From Cystobacter fuscus DSM 2262 (GTDB lineage: Bacteria > Myxococcota > Myxococcia > Myxococcales > Myxococcaceae), in contig NZ_ANAH02000075.1 in NCBI RefSeq assembly GCF_000335475.2, positions 27,428 to 91,427 of the forward strand: 64,000 bases of DNA, in the 5' to 3' direction. Below are positions 37,989 to 46,766 of this stretch, piece after piece. A program made the translations under genes and the position numbers. The notes beneath the pieces were generated by a model that worked only from the letters and a program-made list of their open reading frames with translations, was not told the origin of the DNA and did no database searches. Each line of letters starts with the position of its first letter. The stretch's first letter is position 1.

Positions 37989-38966
37989 GTGCCGAGACAG
38001 CCGCGAATGCCAACCCTGTTGCTGACGGCGATGGTGCCAGCGCTGATCGGCATGGCCGGGTGCGACCGCGCCGCGGCCCAGGTCCAGGCGAACTTGACCC
38101 AGCGGGCGGCGGACGTTGGCGGTGGAACAGCCTCGGCGCTCCGGGCCCGGATCGCGCCGCCGCATGACGAGACGGTGGCGACCTATCGGCAGGCCGGTGC
38201 GGTCAACGCGAGCGCACACCAACTCACCGATCGGGAATGGACGCTGGTCGAACGCGCCATCTCCGACTTGCCTCCGCCGCACCGGGACGTCCTCGAACGA
38301 CGCCTCGCCCGGCTCAGCTTCATCGACGCGCCGTCAAGCGCAGGGACCGCCCTGACCCGCGCGTACGACGGTCCTGACGGCGGACCGCTCTTCGACATCA
38401 CGATCCGCGCCGACGTGCTCGACAAGTCGCTCAGCGAATTTCTCACAGAGAAGGAGTCGATGCTTTTTACCGATGACGGCTCCGGTTATAGCGTCCGTCT
38501 CTCGGCAGGCCGTGCATCCGCCCTGACCTATCTGCTTCTGCACGAAGCGACCCATGTGGTTGACCGAACCCTTGGCGTTTCGACGGATATGCGCCCGTTC
38601 AGCGCCCTATGGGTGGATTACCGCGACCTCGCCGCCCCCTATGCGACCGGGCCAATGGGCGTCACGATCTATCGGCGGGGCCGACCGATCCCGCTCGCCG
38701 AGAGCCCAGAGCTGTACAAGGCGCTCGGCGCCTCGCCGTTCGTGTCCTTGTATGCCACCGCGTCCGCCGGCGAGGACCTGGCCGAGTTGGCCGCCTGGAG
38801 CCACCTGGGCCGGTTGCACATCCCGCTGACCGTTGAGGTCCGCGATGCGACGGGACGCGCGGTCGTCACGGTAGAGCCGTTGAGGTCGCCCGCCGTCCAG
38901 GCGCGTTTCGCTGTTGCCGACGCCGTGCTCGCCCGCGCCGCGGCCAAGCCGTCGCAGACGCCTTAG
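37989..38966 (+). CDS. Putative zincin-type lipoprotein (HExxH)
   Basis: A 325-residue protein with a signal peptide ending GMAGC (Cys25). The single metallopeptidase-like motif is LLLHEATHVVDRTLG (HEATH at residues 185-189), after a long helical and loop region (LTDREWTLVERAISDLPPPH; LFDITIRADVLDKSLSEF). I do not recognise a peptidase family for the rest, and catalytic activity is an inference from HExxH only. The start is GTG at 37989 after AGAGAGGAT. Upstream and downstream are gene fragments, so the gene may have arrived with foreign DNA. Confidence 0.65.
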   Translation: MPRQPRMPTLLLTAMVPALIGMAGCDRAAAQVQANLTQRAADVGGGTASALRARIAPPHDETVATYRQAGAVNASAHQLTDREWTLVERAISDLPPPHRDVLERRLARLSFIDAPSSAGTALTRAYDGPDGGPLFDITIRADVLDKSLSEFLTEKESMLFTDDGSGYSVRLSAGRASALTYLLLHEATHVVDRTLGVSTDMRPFSALWVDYRDLAAPYATGPMGVTIYRRGRPIPLAESPELYKALGASPFVSLYATASAGEDLAELAAWSHLGRLHIPLTVEVRDATGRAVVTVEPLRSPAVQARFAVADAVLARAAAKPSQTP

Positions 38967-39240
38967 AAAGTGCAGCATCACCAGATAGGTGTCCTCACGC
39001 TTCTCCCAGCGCACCAGGTGACGGCGGAAGCTCGTGAGCCAGGAGTGGGTCCGTTCCACCACCCAACGCCGTGGGGCATGGACTCCACGGTGCCGCGCAT
39101 CACCAAGGCGTCGTTCCCATGCGCCAGAACGAGGGGCGAAGGGCTCGCCGCCTATCACCCCGCCAGGGGTCCAAGGGGACCGAACCGGACGGACGCGCAT
39201 GGACTGGCCCGGACAGATGGGCGCCCCATATTCAGAGCTT
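38951..39240 (-). pseudogene. IS5-type DDE transposase C-terminal fragment
   Basis: The minus strand reads RRWVVERTHSWLTSFRRHLV then RWEKREDTYLVMLHF, the conserved C-terminal block (with the catalytic Glu in VERT) of IS5-like transposases. Upstream, parts of the previous block are degenerate. No terminal inverted repeat or full open frame is present, so it cannot transpose itself. Confidence 0.7.
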
Positions 39241-39311
39241 GGCGCACTCGCCCTGGCGCGGCGCTGAGCGCTGCTCAAACGCCCCGCCTCTGGCCCGAAG
39301 GCGCGTGATGA

Positions 39312-39887
39312 CTACTGGCAGGCGAGGGCCGTGGACATCTCCGTGTCCTGGAGGAGCGCGCTGGAGGCGCACGGCGTGTTGCAGTAGTTGCAGCTGGAGT
39401 ACCCGTTGTTCGTGCAGATCTGCATGCACTGCAACGCGCCCTGGTTCGCCGGCCGGCAGGCCGGGGGGCACGGCGTGTTGCAGTAATCACAGCTGGGATA
39501 CCCGTTGTTCATACAGAGCTGCATGCATTGCAACCCGCCCTGGTTCGCCGGCCGGCAGGTCGGGGCGCACGGCGTATTGCAGTAATCACAGCTGGGATAC
39601 CCGTTGTTCATACAGAGCTGAATGCATTGCAACCCGCCCTGATCGGGCGGCCGACAGGTCGGCGGGCACGGCGTATGGCAGTAGTCACAGCTGGGATACC
39701 CGTTGAGCAGACACAGCTGCGTGCAGGACAACGGGCTGTCGGACGGCCAGCAGGTCGGGGCCGAGGCCGCGGCTTCGACGGAGGAGTCACTGACGCTGGA
39801 CGCCATCTCCTGGGCCCGTGCGAGGGGAAGGGCGAGGAGGAAGACGGCGGACCAGACAACGTTCACAAGACCTCGAGGCAGACGCAT
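39312..39887 (-). CDS. Secreted disulfide-rich protein of four tandem 33-residue repeats
   Basis: A 191-residue protein. Signal peptide at residues 1-25 (hydrophobic VWSAVFLLALPLARA, cleavage near AQE). Residues 45-175 are four tandem repeats of 33 residues (the first has 32) with six Cys each in the spacing C-x9-C-x3-C-x7-C-x2-C-x3-C. Typical pieces are TCRPANQGGLQC, LCMNNGYPSCDYC and NTPCAP. In total 24 Cys lie in the repeats. The repeats at 39363-39461, 39462-39560 and 39561-39659 are nearly identical in DNA, implying recent duplication. I know of no matching family. The protein is presumably exported and held by disulfides; function unknown. Confidence 0.75.
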   Translation of the reverse strand: MRLPRGLVNVVWSAVFLLALPLARAQEMASSVSDSSVEAAASAPTCWPSDSPLSCTQLCLLNGYPSCDYCHTPCPPTCRPPDQGGLQCIQLCMNNGYPSCDYCNTPCAPTCRPANQGGLQCMQLCMNNGYPSCDYCNTPCPPACRPANQGALQCMQICTNNGYSSCNYCNTPCASSALLQDTEMSTALACQ

Positions 39888-39969
39888 GGACGGCTCCAGA
39901 CGCCCCAGAGGACATCCCTGGCGGCGGTCGCGGAGTCTACCCATTCACCCGGGGTCCTGCCCGGTGGGT

Positions 39970-40104
39970 TCAGGACCCGGCCGGGTAGAGAAAGCGCAGC
40001 ACGTCGCCGAAGCGCTCGCTTCACGCGGCCTCGTTGTGCCGGGCCCCCTCGAACACCGTGAGCTCGAGGTCCTCGTCGCTCCAGCCCTTCTCGCGCAGGG
40101 CCGA
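39970..40104 (-). pseudogene. Alpha/beta-hydrolase (esterase) C-terminal fragment with nonsense codon
   Basis: The minus strand reads ALREKGWSDEDLELTVFEGA then RHNEAA, a TGA, and in the same frame SERFGDVLRFLYPAGS before its natural stop at 39970. Esterase-like relatives have Trp at the TGA position (HNEAAW), so TGG has become TGA. The 5' side stops exactly at an R-element left end (40103). Confidence 0.65.
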
Positions 40105-40190
40105 GCATAGGAAGGACAGGAGCCCTCGTGGGCGGAGCGGGCGGGAGCAGAGCGGGAGGTGAGGGACGCGGACGGGGAGCCCATGAGCCG
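40103..40190 (+). repeat. R-element, left end only
   Basis: Starts GAGCATAGGAAGG and matches other copies up to GAGCC at about 40190, where the 67-bp small repeat follows. The rest of the element is absent. Confidence 0.85.
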
Positions 40191-40255
40191 AGGAAGGGTG
40201 TCAGACGATTCGTAGGAGACGAGGTGTCGGATCGAGTCCTTTGACACCTTCCCCG
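40188..40255. repeat. 67-bp inverted-terminal small repeat
   Basis: Same sequence as 25664-25730. Here it sits directly after the left part of an R-element, while at 25.7 kb it sits directly before the complementary right part, both at the same internal position. Confidence 0.7.
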
Positions 40256-40822
40256 GGCTACACCCCCGCGGGTGCCGGTGCGTCACCGCTCGGCCAGCCG
40301 TGGCAACCACCAGGCGTCCAGGTGGAGCGCTCACCGAACCGGCGGCTCCTCCCACCGACGCCAGAGCCGGGCCTTTGGGCAGCGGATGAGGTAGGAGCGG
40401 TCAAACGGCCGAACTACAATGATATGCCCGCCATGATGGCAGGTGTCCGACTTCCCTCACCGAAAGGCGAGAGCACCGAGGCCACGCGTTGGTGTGCTGA
40501 CTCCATGAATCACGCGCTCTGGGGGGCGCGACTTCATGAAGCAATGGCCAGGCTCCATCCAGACATCCGAGCATGCGTCGTTGCGCGCTATTTCGAGTAT
40601 TGCTCCATCCAGCGAGCGTTTCGGCTACATAAAAAGCTCATGAAGGCAAATGCCGAGCCCTCCCGTGCATTGGAACAACGCGAGGCGGCCATGGGCGTTG
40701 CCGTCCTGTTCTCCCAAAGCGCCTGCAACGAGCAGACGTATCCACGTGATGCAGCGGACCTCTACAATCAAGCAGCGAATGAATGGGCCAGGCAGAACCG
40801 TATGGTGGAGGAAGGTTCGTGA
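40256..40822 (+). CDS. Hypothetical protein, 5' end lost or uncertain
   Basis: An open frame of up to 189 codons with a Pro-rich start and a more ordered second half (HEAMARLHPDIRACVVARYF, FRLHKKLMK, YNQAANEWARQNRMVEEGS). Candidate starts are ATG at 40424 and 40505. I do not recognise the family. A second frame begins with GTG overlapping its stop as GTGA at 40819, a coupling that supports real coding. The 5' boundary coincides with the small repeat, so the gene may have been truncated there. Confidence 0.4.
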   Translation, partial: GYTPAGAGASPLGQPWQPPGVQVERSPNRRLLPPTPEPGLWAADEVGAVKRPNYNDMPAMMAGVRLPSPKGESTEATRWCADSMNHALWGARLHEAMARLHPDIRACVVARYFEYCSIQRAFRLHKKLMKANAEPSRALEQREAAMGVAVLFSQSACNEQTYPRDAADLYNQAANEWARQNRMVEEGS

Positions 40823-40935
40823 GGACACCGCCTGATCCTCAAGCACCGATGACTCCAGGGGAGGACGAGGCTTTCGACAGACGGGACACCTATGTGGGGT
40901 GTATCGTCAATCTCTATTGTGCGAAGGCCTGGGCG
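40819..40935 (+). pseudogene. 5' fragment of a coupled downstream gene
   Basis: GTG at 40819 overlaps the previous stop. The product begins MRTPPDPQAPMTPGEDEAFD and continues YVGCIVNLYCAKA, then merges at about 40935 into the NmrA/QorB fragment. Family not recognised. Confidence 0.35.
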
Positions 40936-40939
40936 GAGC

Positions 40940-41354
40940 GCCGAGGGCGGACTACAGCCGGCCGGAGACGCTCGGGCCGGCGCTGGCCGGGGTGGAGAAG
41001 GTGCTGTTCATCTCTTCCAATGAGGTGGGGCAGCGCGCCACGCAGCACCGGGCCGTGGTGGACGCGGCGAAGAAGGCCGGGGTCCGGCTGCTGGTGTACA
41101 CGAGCATCCTGCACGCGGACACGACGCGCATGCTGCTGGCCGGAGAGCACAAGACCACCGAGGAGGCCATCCGCGCGTCCGGCGTTCCCTTCGTGTTCCT
41201 GCGGGATGGCTGGTACTTCGAGAACTACACCGAGAACCTGGGGCCGGCGCTGGCGCACGGCGCGCTCGTGGGCAGCGCGGGCGAGGGCCGTATCGCGGCG
41301 GCCGCCCGGGCGGACTACGCGGCGGCCGCGGTGGCGGCGGCGTTCCCGCGCTGA
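40940..41354 (+). pseudogene. QorB/NmrA-like reductase, internal fragment
   Basis: RADYSRPETLGPALAGVEKV, LLVYTSILHADTTRMLL, EEAIRASGVPFVFLRDGWYF and ENYTENLGPALAHGALVG: the central part of a QorB-type (NmrA family) quinone oxidoreductase. The N-terminal Rossmann glycine motif and the C-terminal substrate part are both missing. Confidence 0.65.
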
Positions 41355-41505
41355 AGCTCCATCGAGCCGCCTCGCTGGTGGCTCATGAAACGCGCTGGCT
41401 CTCGGGCGCCATTGGCGTGGCACCCCGGTGCTGAAGCGCGTCAACGCCACCGGCTCCCGCCCCCACTGCGCCCTGTTCCGGGGGAGGCCGGGCTCGTGCC
41501 CTGAA

Positions 41506-42246
41506 TCAGCCGACGCTCTTCACGGACTGCATCCGCGCTGGCCTGGCGGAGGCCGCCGCGAGGAACGCCTGGATGAGCGGGTGGGGCTGGCCGGTGCTCG
41601 CGCTGCGCTCGGGCTGGAACAGCGTGGCCAGGAAGAAGGGATGCCCCGCGAGCTCCACCACGCGCGCGGCGCCCTCTTCGTCCACTCCGGTGACGCGCAG
41701 CGCGGAGCCGTCGAGCACGTGCCGGTAGTGCGCGTTGAGTCCGTAGTTGCAGTGGTAGGCCTCGGTGGACTCGGTGCGCCCGAAAGCCCTGGCCGCGTGC
41801 GAGCCCGCGCTCAGGGTGACCTTGCCCTTCACGCCTACCAGCGAGCAGGAGAGGGCACCGACCAGGGGCATGGCCGCGTCCGGGTTGGACTCGGCATGGT
41901 CCGCGTCCTTCAGGCCGAGCACGTGGCGCGCGAACTCGATGAGCGCGTGCTGGAAGCCTCCGCAGGTGCCGAGGAAGGGGATGCCCTGCTCGCGCGCCAG
42001 GCGAATCGCCGCGAGCGCGCCGTCCATGCTCTCGTACGGACTGCCGGGCACGCACCAGACTCCGGAGAACGGGGTGAGCGTGTCACCGCTCGCGCCGTCC
42101 AACTGGCGCGTGCCCAACCACGTCACCTCAGCGGACATGCCCAGCGCCTGGCCCGCGAGTTCCAGGGCCACGGGGATGACGGCATGCGCGTGCACGGCGG
42201 GACTCCGGTCTCCTACGAGACCGATACGGACGACGGGGTGGCTCAC
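41506..42246 (-). CDS. CTP-synthase C-terminal-like class I glutamine amidotransferase
   Basis: A 246-residue stand-alone amidotransferase-like protein. It shows VPGSPYESMDGALAAIRLAR, the nucleophile elbow FLGTCGGFQHALIEFA (Cys of GTCGG), EAYHCNYGLN, and a His-Pro..Gln-Pro-Glu segment near the end (GHPFFLATLFQPE). This is the family annotated as CTP synthase C-terminal region-related (seleno)proteins, in which some members place selenocysteine at a key position; here it is an ordinary Cys. Glutaminase activity needs a synthetase partner, and none is adjacent. The ATG at 42246 has AGGAGGAACC in front. Substrate unknown. Confidence 0.75.
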   Translation of the reverse strand: MSHPVVRIGLVGDRSPAVHAHAVIPVALELAGQALGMSAEVTWLGTRQLDGASGDTLTPFSGVWCVPGSPYESMDGALAAIRLAREQGIPFLGTCGGFQHALIEFARHVLGLKDADHAESNPDAAMPLVGALSCSLVGVKGKVTLSAGSHAARAFGRTESTEAYHCNYGLNAHYRHVLDGSALRVTGVDEEGAARVVELAGHPFFLATLFQPERSASTGQPHPLIQAFLAAASARPARMQSVKSVG

Positions 42247-42526
42247 GGTTCCTCCTGACAGTTCGACCGCTCCGGGAATCGACAGCAGCGCGAGCGGGAT
42301 GCGCCAGGGACCTCGCGGATAGCAGCCCGGAGTGTGCGAGACAAGGATTCAGTGACACGCGTCCATTCGCCCTCGTCGAAGGCGCCTCCGAGACGTGACT
42401 CATTCAGGACGCGGACGGGAATTACACGGAATGGAGTGGGAGGGCCCGGGCAGTACCTGGAGCGTGCTGTTCGGAAATGTCGGGAGGTTGGACGCGCGAA
42501 AGGGAGCACCCGGACCGCGTCCTGAC
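42247..42526. other. Intergenic region, no clear gene
   Basis: About 280 bp containing the promoter of the amidotransferase-like gene. One minus-strand frame has protein-like character (PVRVLNESRLGGAFDEGEWT), but no start, stop context or family could be established. Confidence 0.3.
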
Positions 42527-43087
42527 TCAGGCGCCGCGCTTCGCGTCCGCGGGGGCATTGGGGTGGCGGGTGAGGAGCGTGCGCAGTTGAGGTTGGCGGC
42601 GGACCGCTTCCTGTCGCAGGAGGTGCGCGATGAGGGCCGGTGGCGCCGCGCTCCAGCGCGCGATGTTCTGGATGAGCATCGGCGAGCGGTAGGTGCGCCC
42701 GCACAGCGTGGGGAGGTCCTCCTCCAACTCACTGGCTGCTCCCGGCTGGGGATGGCTCACGGCTCGTGCCGGGTGCGCGCGGCCGTGAGGGGGACTCGCG
42801 GCCTGCACCGAGCCGGTAGGGCCGGTGTGGAGGGGACCCCTGCCGTGCTCCGGAGCCGCGGCTGCCACGGGCGGCCGGGCGGCCTGGGCTCCGGGGGCCG
42901 GGGCTCCACCCGGGCTCGCGGCCACGGCGGGGAGCAGGGCGCCCTCGGAAATGAGTCGCGTGAGGATGGTCCTCAGCCGCTCCACGGGCAGCCCCGTCAG
43001 GGCAGGGAGGTTCCTCGCCGGGGTGGCCCCGTCCAGGCGCGAGAGTACGAATCCCTCCTCGGCACTGAGCGCCAGCTTCCGGAGCAT
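42527..43087 (-). CDS. Myxobacterial regulatory-type C-terminal domain, truncated at an R-element
   Basis: The frame reads RKLALSAEEGFVLSRLDGAT, PARNLPALTGLPVERLRTIL, a Pro/Ala-rich linker, then LCGRTYRSPMLIQNIARWSA and LRTLLTRHPNAPADAKRGA, features of C-terminal modules in myxobacterial proteins of unknown function. The 5' end coincides with the R-element left end. The element supplies an in-frame ATG at 43087 (ATG CTC), so a shortened 186-residue protein could be made. No obvious ribosome binding site. Pseudogene or domesticated fragment. Confidence 0.45.
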   Translation of the reverse strand: MLRKLALSAEEGFVLSRLDGATPARNLPALTGLPVERLRTILTRLISEGALLPAVAASPGGAPAPGAQAARPPVAAAAPEHGRGPLHTGPTGSVQAASPPHGRAHPARAVSHPQPGAASELEEDLPTLCGRTYRSPMLIQNIARWSAAPPALIAHLLRQEAVRRQPQLRTLLTRHPNAPADAKRGA

Positions 43088-43204
43088 AGGAAGGACAGGA
43101 GCCCTCGTGGGCGTAGCGGGCGGGAGCAGAGCGGGAGGTGAGGGACGCTGACGGGGAGCCCATGAGCCGCACGCCGGGCCGGCGCAGAAGCTTTTCATCT
43201 CCAA
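43082..43204 (+). repeat. R-element, left quarter
   Basis: From GAGCATAGGAAGG to CTTTTCATCTCCA, nearly identical to the other copies; truncated at 43204 next to a terminator hairpin. Confidence 0.88.
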
Positions 43205-43207
43205 CGC

Positions 43208-43244
43208 GCGGCGGATCCCATGTGGGGTCCGCCGCTTTCTTTTT
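43208..43244 (+). terminator. Intrinsic terminator without an upstream gene
   Basis: A 12-bp stem, GCGGCGGATCCC and GGGGTCCGCCGC with loop ATGT (one G-T pair), followed by TTTCTTTTT. A textbook plus-strand terminator. The gene it once served is not present; an R-element fragment lies immediately before it. Confidence 0.8.
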
Positions 43245-43352
43245 GGCCCTACGTGCTGCGCCCCGACAGCGACGGGGAGGTCCCGCATCGGCCGCACACC
43301 ACGCAACGTGTATCCCGGAGAAAACCTCGGTGCCGTCAGGATAGCTCTGTAG

Positions 43353-44344
<992 letters not shown>

Positions 44345-44502
44345 TTACGATTCTCCTTTGTGTGTCGCGCGAGGGCGATAGGACGGACAAGCAGCGATTC
44401 GCGGTCCGATAAGGTTTCTTCTATTACCCTGGCTCTCCTCCGTCATCGGCAAACGCTCCCCCCGAACCCCGCCGAGTGATAGATCCCTCCTCCCAGGCGC
44501 GA

Positions 44503-44520
44503 GAGGCCGCGCACGGCCTC
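44503..44520 (-). terminator. Small hairpin after the second aldo/keto reductase
   Basis: GAGGCCG-CGCA-CGGCCTC, a perfect 7-bp stem about 29 nt past the stop at 44549. No T-run. Weak terminator candidate. Confidence 0.35.
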
Positions 44521-44548
44521 AGGGCTCGCCAGACGGCAACAGTTGACG

Positions 44549-45574
44549 TTAGCGAGCGTTCTTCGGCGCTCTGCCTTGGTTGCGTAGGAACTCGATCATC
44601 CAGCCCGGGTATTCGGCGGGCAGTGCGCTCACCTTGTCGAGCTCGGCGAGCTCGGCGGGGTCGAGCACGAAGTCGCTCGCCTTCAGGTTGTCCCTGAGCT
44701 GCTCCTCGTTCTTCGCGCCGACAATGATCGCAGAGACGTGGGGCTTTGCGAGCAGCCACGCAAGCGCGACGCATGCGACGCTCGCGCCCTTGGCGTCGCC
44801 AATCTTCCGCATCGCGTCGATGCAGTCGAAGGCGCGGTCCTTGTTGACGGGCGGGAAGTCGAAGCTGGCTCGGCGCGAGCCGTCAGGGCCTTTGCCGTCA
44901 CGACCATGCTTTCCGGACAGCAGGCCCCCGGAGAGCGGGCTCCATACCATGAGCCCCATCTGCGCGTCGTTCAGTAGAGGCACGAGTTCGCGTTCGAGAT
45001 CGCGGGTGGCGATCGTGTAGTGGGCTTGCAATGACTCGAAGCGAGCCCAACCATGGCGCGCCGCGATGCCGTTGGCCTTGGCGAGCTGCCATGCCGCGAG
45101 ATTCGAGCAGCCGACGTAACGCACCTTGCCAGAACGGACAACGTCGTCGAGGGCGCGCAGCGTCTCGTCGAAGGGGGTCACCGGGTCGAAGCCGTGAATC
45201 TGGTAGAGATCGACCCAGTCGGTCCCGAGGCGCTTCAGGCTGCCCTCGATGGCGCTCATGATGTGAGCGCGGGAGAGGCCCTGCTGGTTCGGACCCGTGC
45301 CGACCTTGCCGCGCACCTTCGTGGCGAGCACGACGTCTTTGCGGCGCGCGCCGAGGGCCTTGCCGAGGATCTTCTCGGACTCGCCCTCGGAGTAGACGTC
45401 AGCGGTGTCGAAGAAATTGATGCCGCTCTCGAGCGAGATTGACACGAGCTCGTCGGCCTCGGCCTGGGCCGTCTGACCAATGGGCTCGTAGAAGCCCTTC
45501 CCGCCGAATGTCATCGCTCCGAAACAGAGTTCCGAGACGTAAAGGCCAGTGCGGCCGAACAGTCTATAACGCAT
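44549..45574 (-). CDS. Aldo/keto reductase (second)
   Basis: A 341-residue aldo/keto reductase: FFDTADVYSEGESEKILGKA (Asp, Tyr), LATKVRG (Lys), LYQIHGFDPVTPFDE (His), and the NADP loop IIVGAKNEEQLRDNL. It differs clearly from the first copy and is not a duplicate. The start MRYRLFGRTGLYVSEL at 45574 has AGGAGAAT in front. Together the two genes suggest a detoxification function for carbonyls. Substrate unknown. Confidence 0.88.
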   Translation of the reverse strand: MRYRLFGRTGLYVSELCFGAMTFGGKGFYEPIGQTAQAEADELVSISLESGINFFDTADVYSEGESEKILGKALGARRKDVVLATKVRGKVGTGPNQQGLSRAHIMSAIEGSLKRLGTDWVDLYQIHGFDPVTPFDETLRALDDVVRSGKVRYVGCSNLAAWQLAKANGIAARHGWARFESLQAHYTIATRDLERELVPLLNDAQMGLMVWSPLSGGLLSGKHGRDGKGPDGSRRASFDFPPVNKDRAFDCIDAMRKIGDAKGASVACVALAWLLAKPHVSAIIVGAKNEEQLRDNLKASDFVLDPAELAELDKVSALPAEYPGWMIEFLRNQGRAPKNAR

Positions 45575-45729
45575 GCGAAATTCTCCTGAACGCAGGCCAC
45601 CGGACGCCCCGGTCGGCCTGCTCACGGCGCTCACGATACGACCGGCGTGAAAGGTTGCCAGAGGGAGATTTTATCCTGGGACTGCCACCACCAGACTGAA
45701 GGCGTAGCTGATGAGGGCTTCTTTAGCCC

Positions 45730-45918
45730 GCGGTCCTCGCGGACCTCTGGCCCGCGCTGCGCCAGGCCCACGGCGCCCGCGTCGTCGCCCTCACCTCGCG
45801 CGGCCACCTGCGCTCGGGCGTCGACCTTGACGACCCGTTCTTCGCGCACCGCGCCGACACGGCCGATCGGCTCTGGGCGGTGAGCGAGCGCTGGACCGGC
45901 GCGCCGTTCACCTTGTGA
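45730..45918 (+). pseudogene. Short-chain dehydrogenase remnant
   Basis: DLWPALRQAHGARVVALTSR, GVDLDDPFF, then ADRLWAVSERWTGAPFTL and a stop. The first part matches the central Ser-containing strand of SDR enzymes and the end matches an SDR C-terminus, while the YxxxK region between is deleted. The stop overlaps the end of the convergent regulator gene. Confidence 0.5.
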
Positions 45919-46756
45919 TCGGCCCGAAGAGTCGCCTCGTGCGCTCCTCGCTCTCGCCAGCCTGCGGTGAGTAGAACGTGACACGAAGCACGCGCCCGTC
46001 GGGCTCCGCCTGCGTGAGCGTCACGTAATCGAAGCGCACGAGCCCCACGTCCGAATGGAGCAATTCCTTCGAGCCCTCGCCCACCTCGACCACGTCATGG
46101 TCGCCCCACCAGCGGGCGAACTCGGGGCTCACCCGCGACAGCGCGGCCGCCAGCTCGTCGAAGGCCGAGCGGTCGGCCGAGCGCGCCGCGTCGAGGCGAA
46201 AGCGCTGCACGCTGGCTCGCGCGTTCTGCTCCCAGGCGGGTATCATGCGGCGCCTGTCCGGGTCGGTGAACAGTCTCCAGAGCCCGTTGCGGAGCGCGGG
46301 CGTGAGCTTTGAGAAATCTCCGTAGAGCCTCACCGCGGCCGTGTTCCAGGCGAGGTAATCCCAGCGCATCGTGGCCACGAGCGCCGGGAACGGGTGCACG
46401 TCGAGCACCCGCTGCAGCGCCTCGCTCACGCCGGCCGGGGCGATCAGCGGGCTCGCCGCCGGCCGCCCCTGGGCGAGCGCAAACAGGTGCGCTCGCTCGG
46501 TCGGAGTCAGCCGCAGCGCCTGCGCCAGCCGCTCGAGGAACGGCTCGGACACATGGATGTCGCGCCCCTGCTCGAGCCACGTGTACCAGCTCACCCCCAC
46601 GTCGGCGAGCTGCGCGACCTCCTCGCGCCGCAGCCCCGGCGTGCGCCGCCGCGCGCCCTCGGGCAGCCCCACATCGGACGGCCGCAGCCGCGCCCGGCGG
46701 GTCCGGAGAAAGTGCCCCAGCTCGGAGCGCGGAGACGACAGGGACGCGGCGGTCAC
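45908..46756 (-). CDS. XRE-family regulator with MmyB-like ligand-binding domain
   Basis: A 282-residue regulator. The N-terminal HTH (LGHFLRTRRARLRP, RRTPGLRREEVAQLADVGVS, WYTWLEQGRDI) and the C-terminal MmyB-like domain (ALVATMRWDYLAWNTAAVRL, RFDYVTLTQAEPD) are both typical of actinobacterial and myxobacterial regulators that bind fatty-acid-like ligands. Such genes often control a neighbouring SDR; here only a broken SDR remains next to it (45730-45918), convergent rather than divergent. The start is GTG at 46756, chosen because upstream codons lie in a small mobile element. Confidence 0.8.
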   Translation of the reverse strand: MTAASLSSPRSELGHFLRTRRARLRPSDVGLPEGARRRTPGLRREEVAQLADVGVSWYTWLEQGRDIHVSEPFLERLAQALRLTPTERAHLFALAQGRPAASPLIAPAGVSEALQRVLDVHPFPALVATMRWDYLAWNTAAVRLYGDFSKLTPALRNGLWRLFTDPDRRRMIPAWEQNARASVQRFRLDAARSADRSAFDELAAALSRVSPEFARWWGDHDVVEVGEGSKELLHSDVGLVRFDYVTLTQAEPDGRVLRVTFYSPQAGESEERTRRLFGPITR

Positions 46757-46766
46757 GGGCCGCAGT

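Noticed and set aside
39363..39755. Regular 99-bp repeats considered as a CRISPR-like array
   Set aside because: The units are contiguous, without unique spacers, and encode an in-frame cysteine-repeat protein.
41355..41505. Possible small gene between the QorB fragment and the amidotransferase
   Set aside because: No start with a ribosome binding site and no family resemblance; likely spacer.
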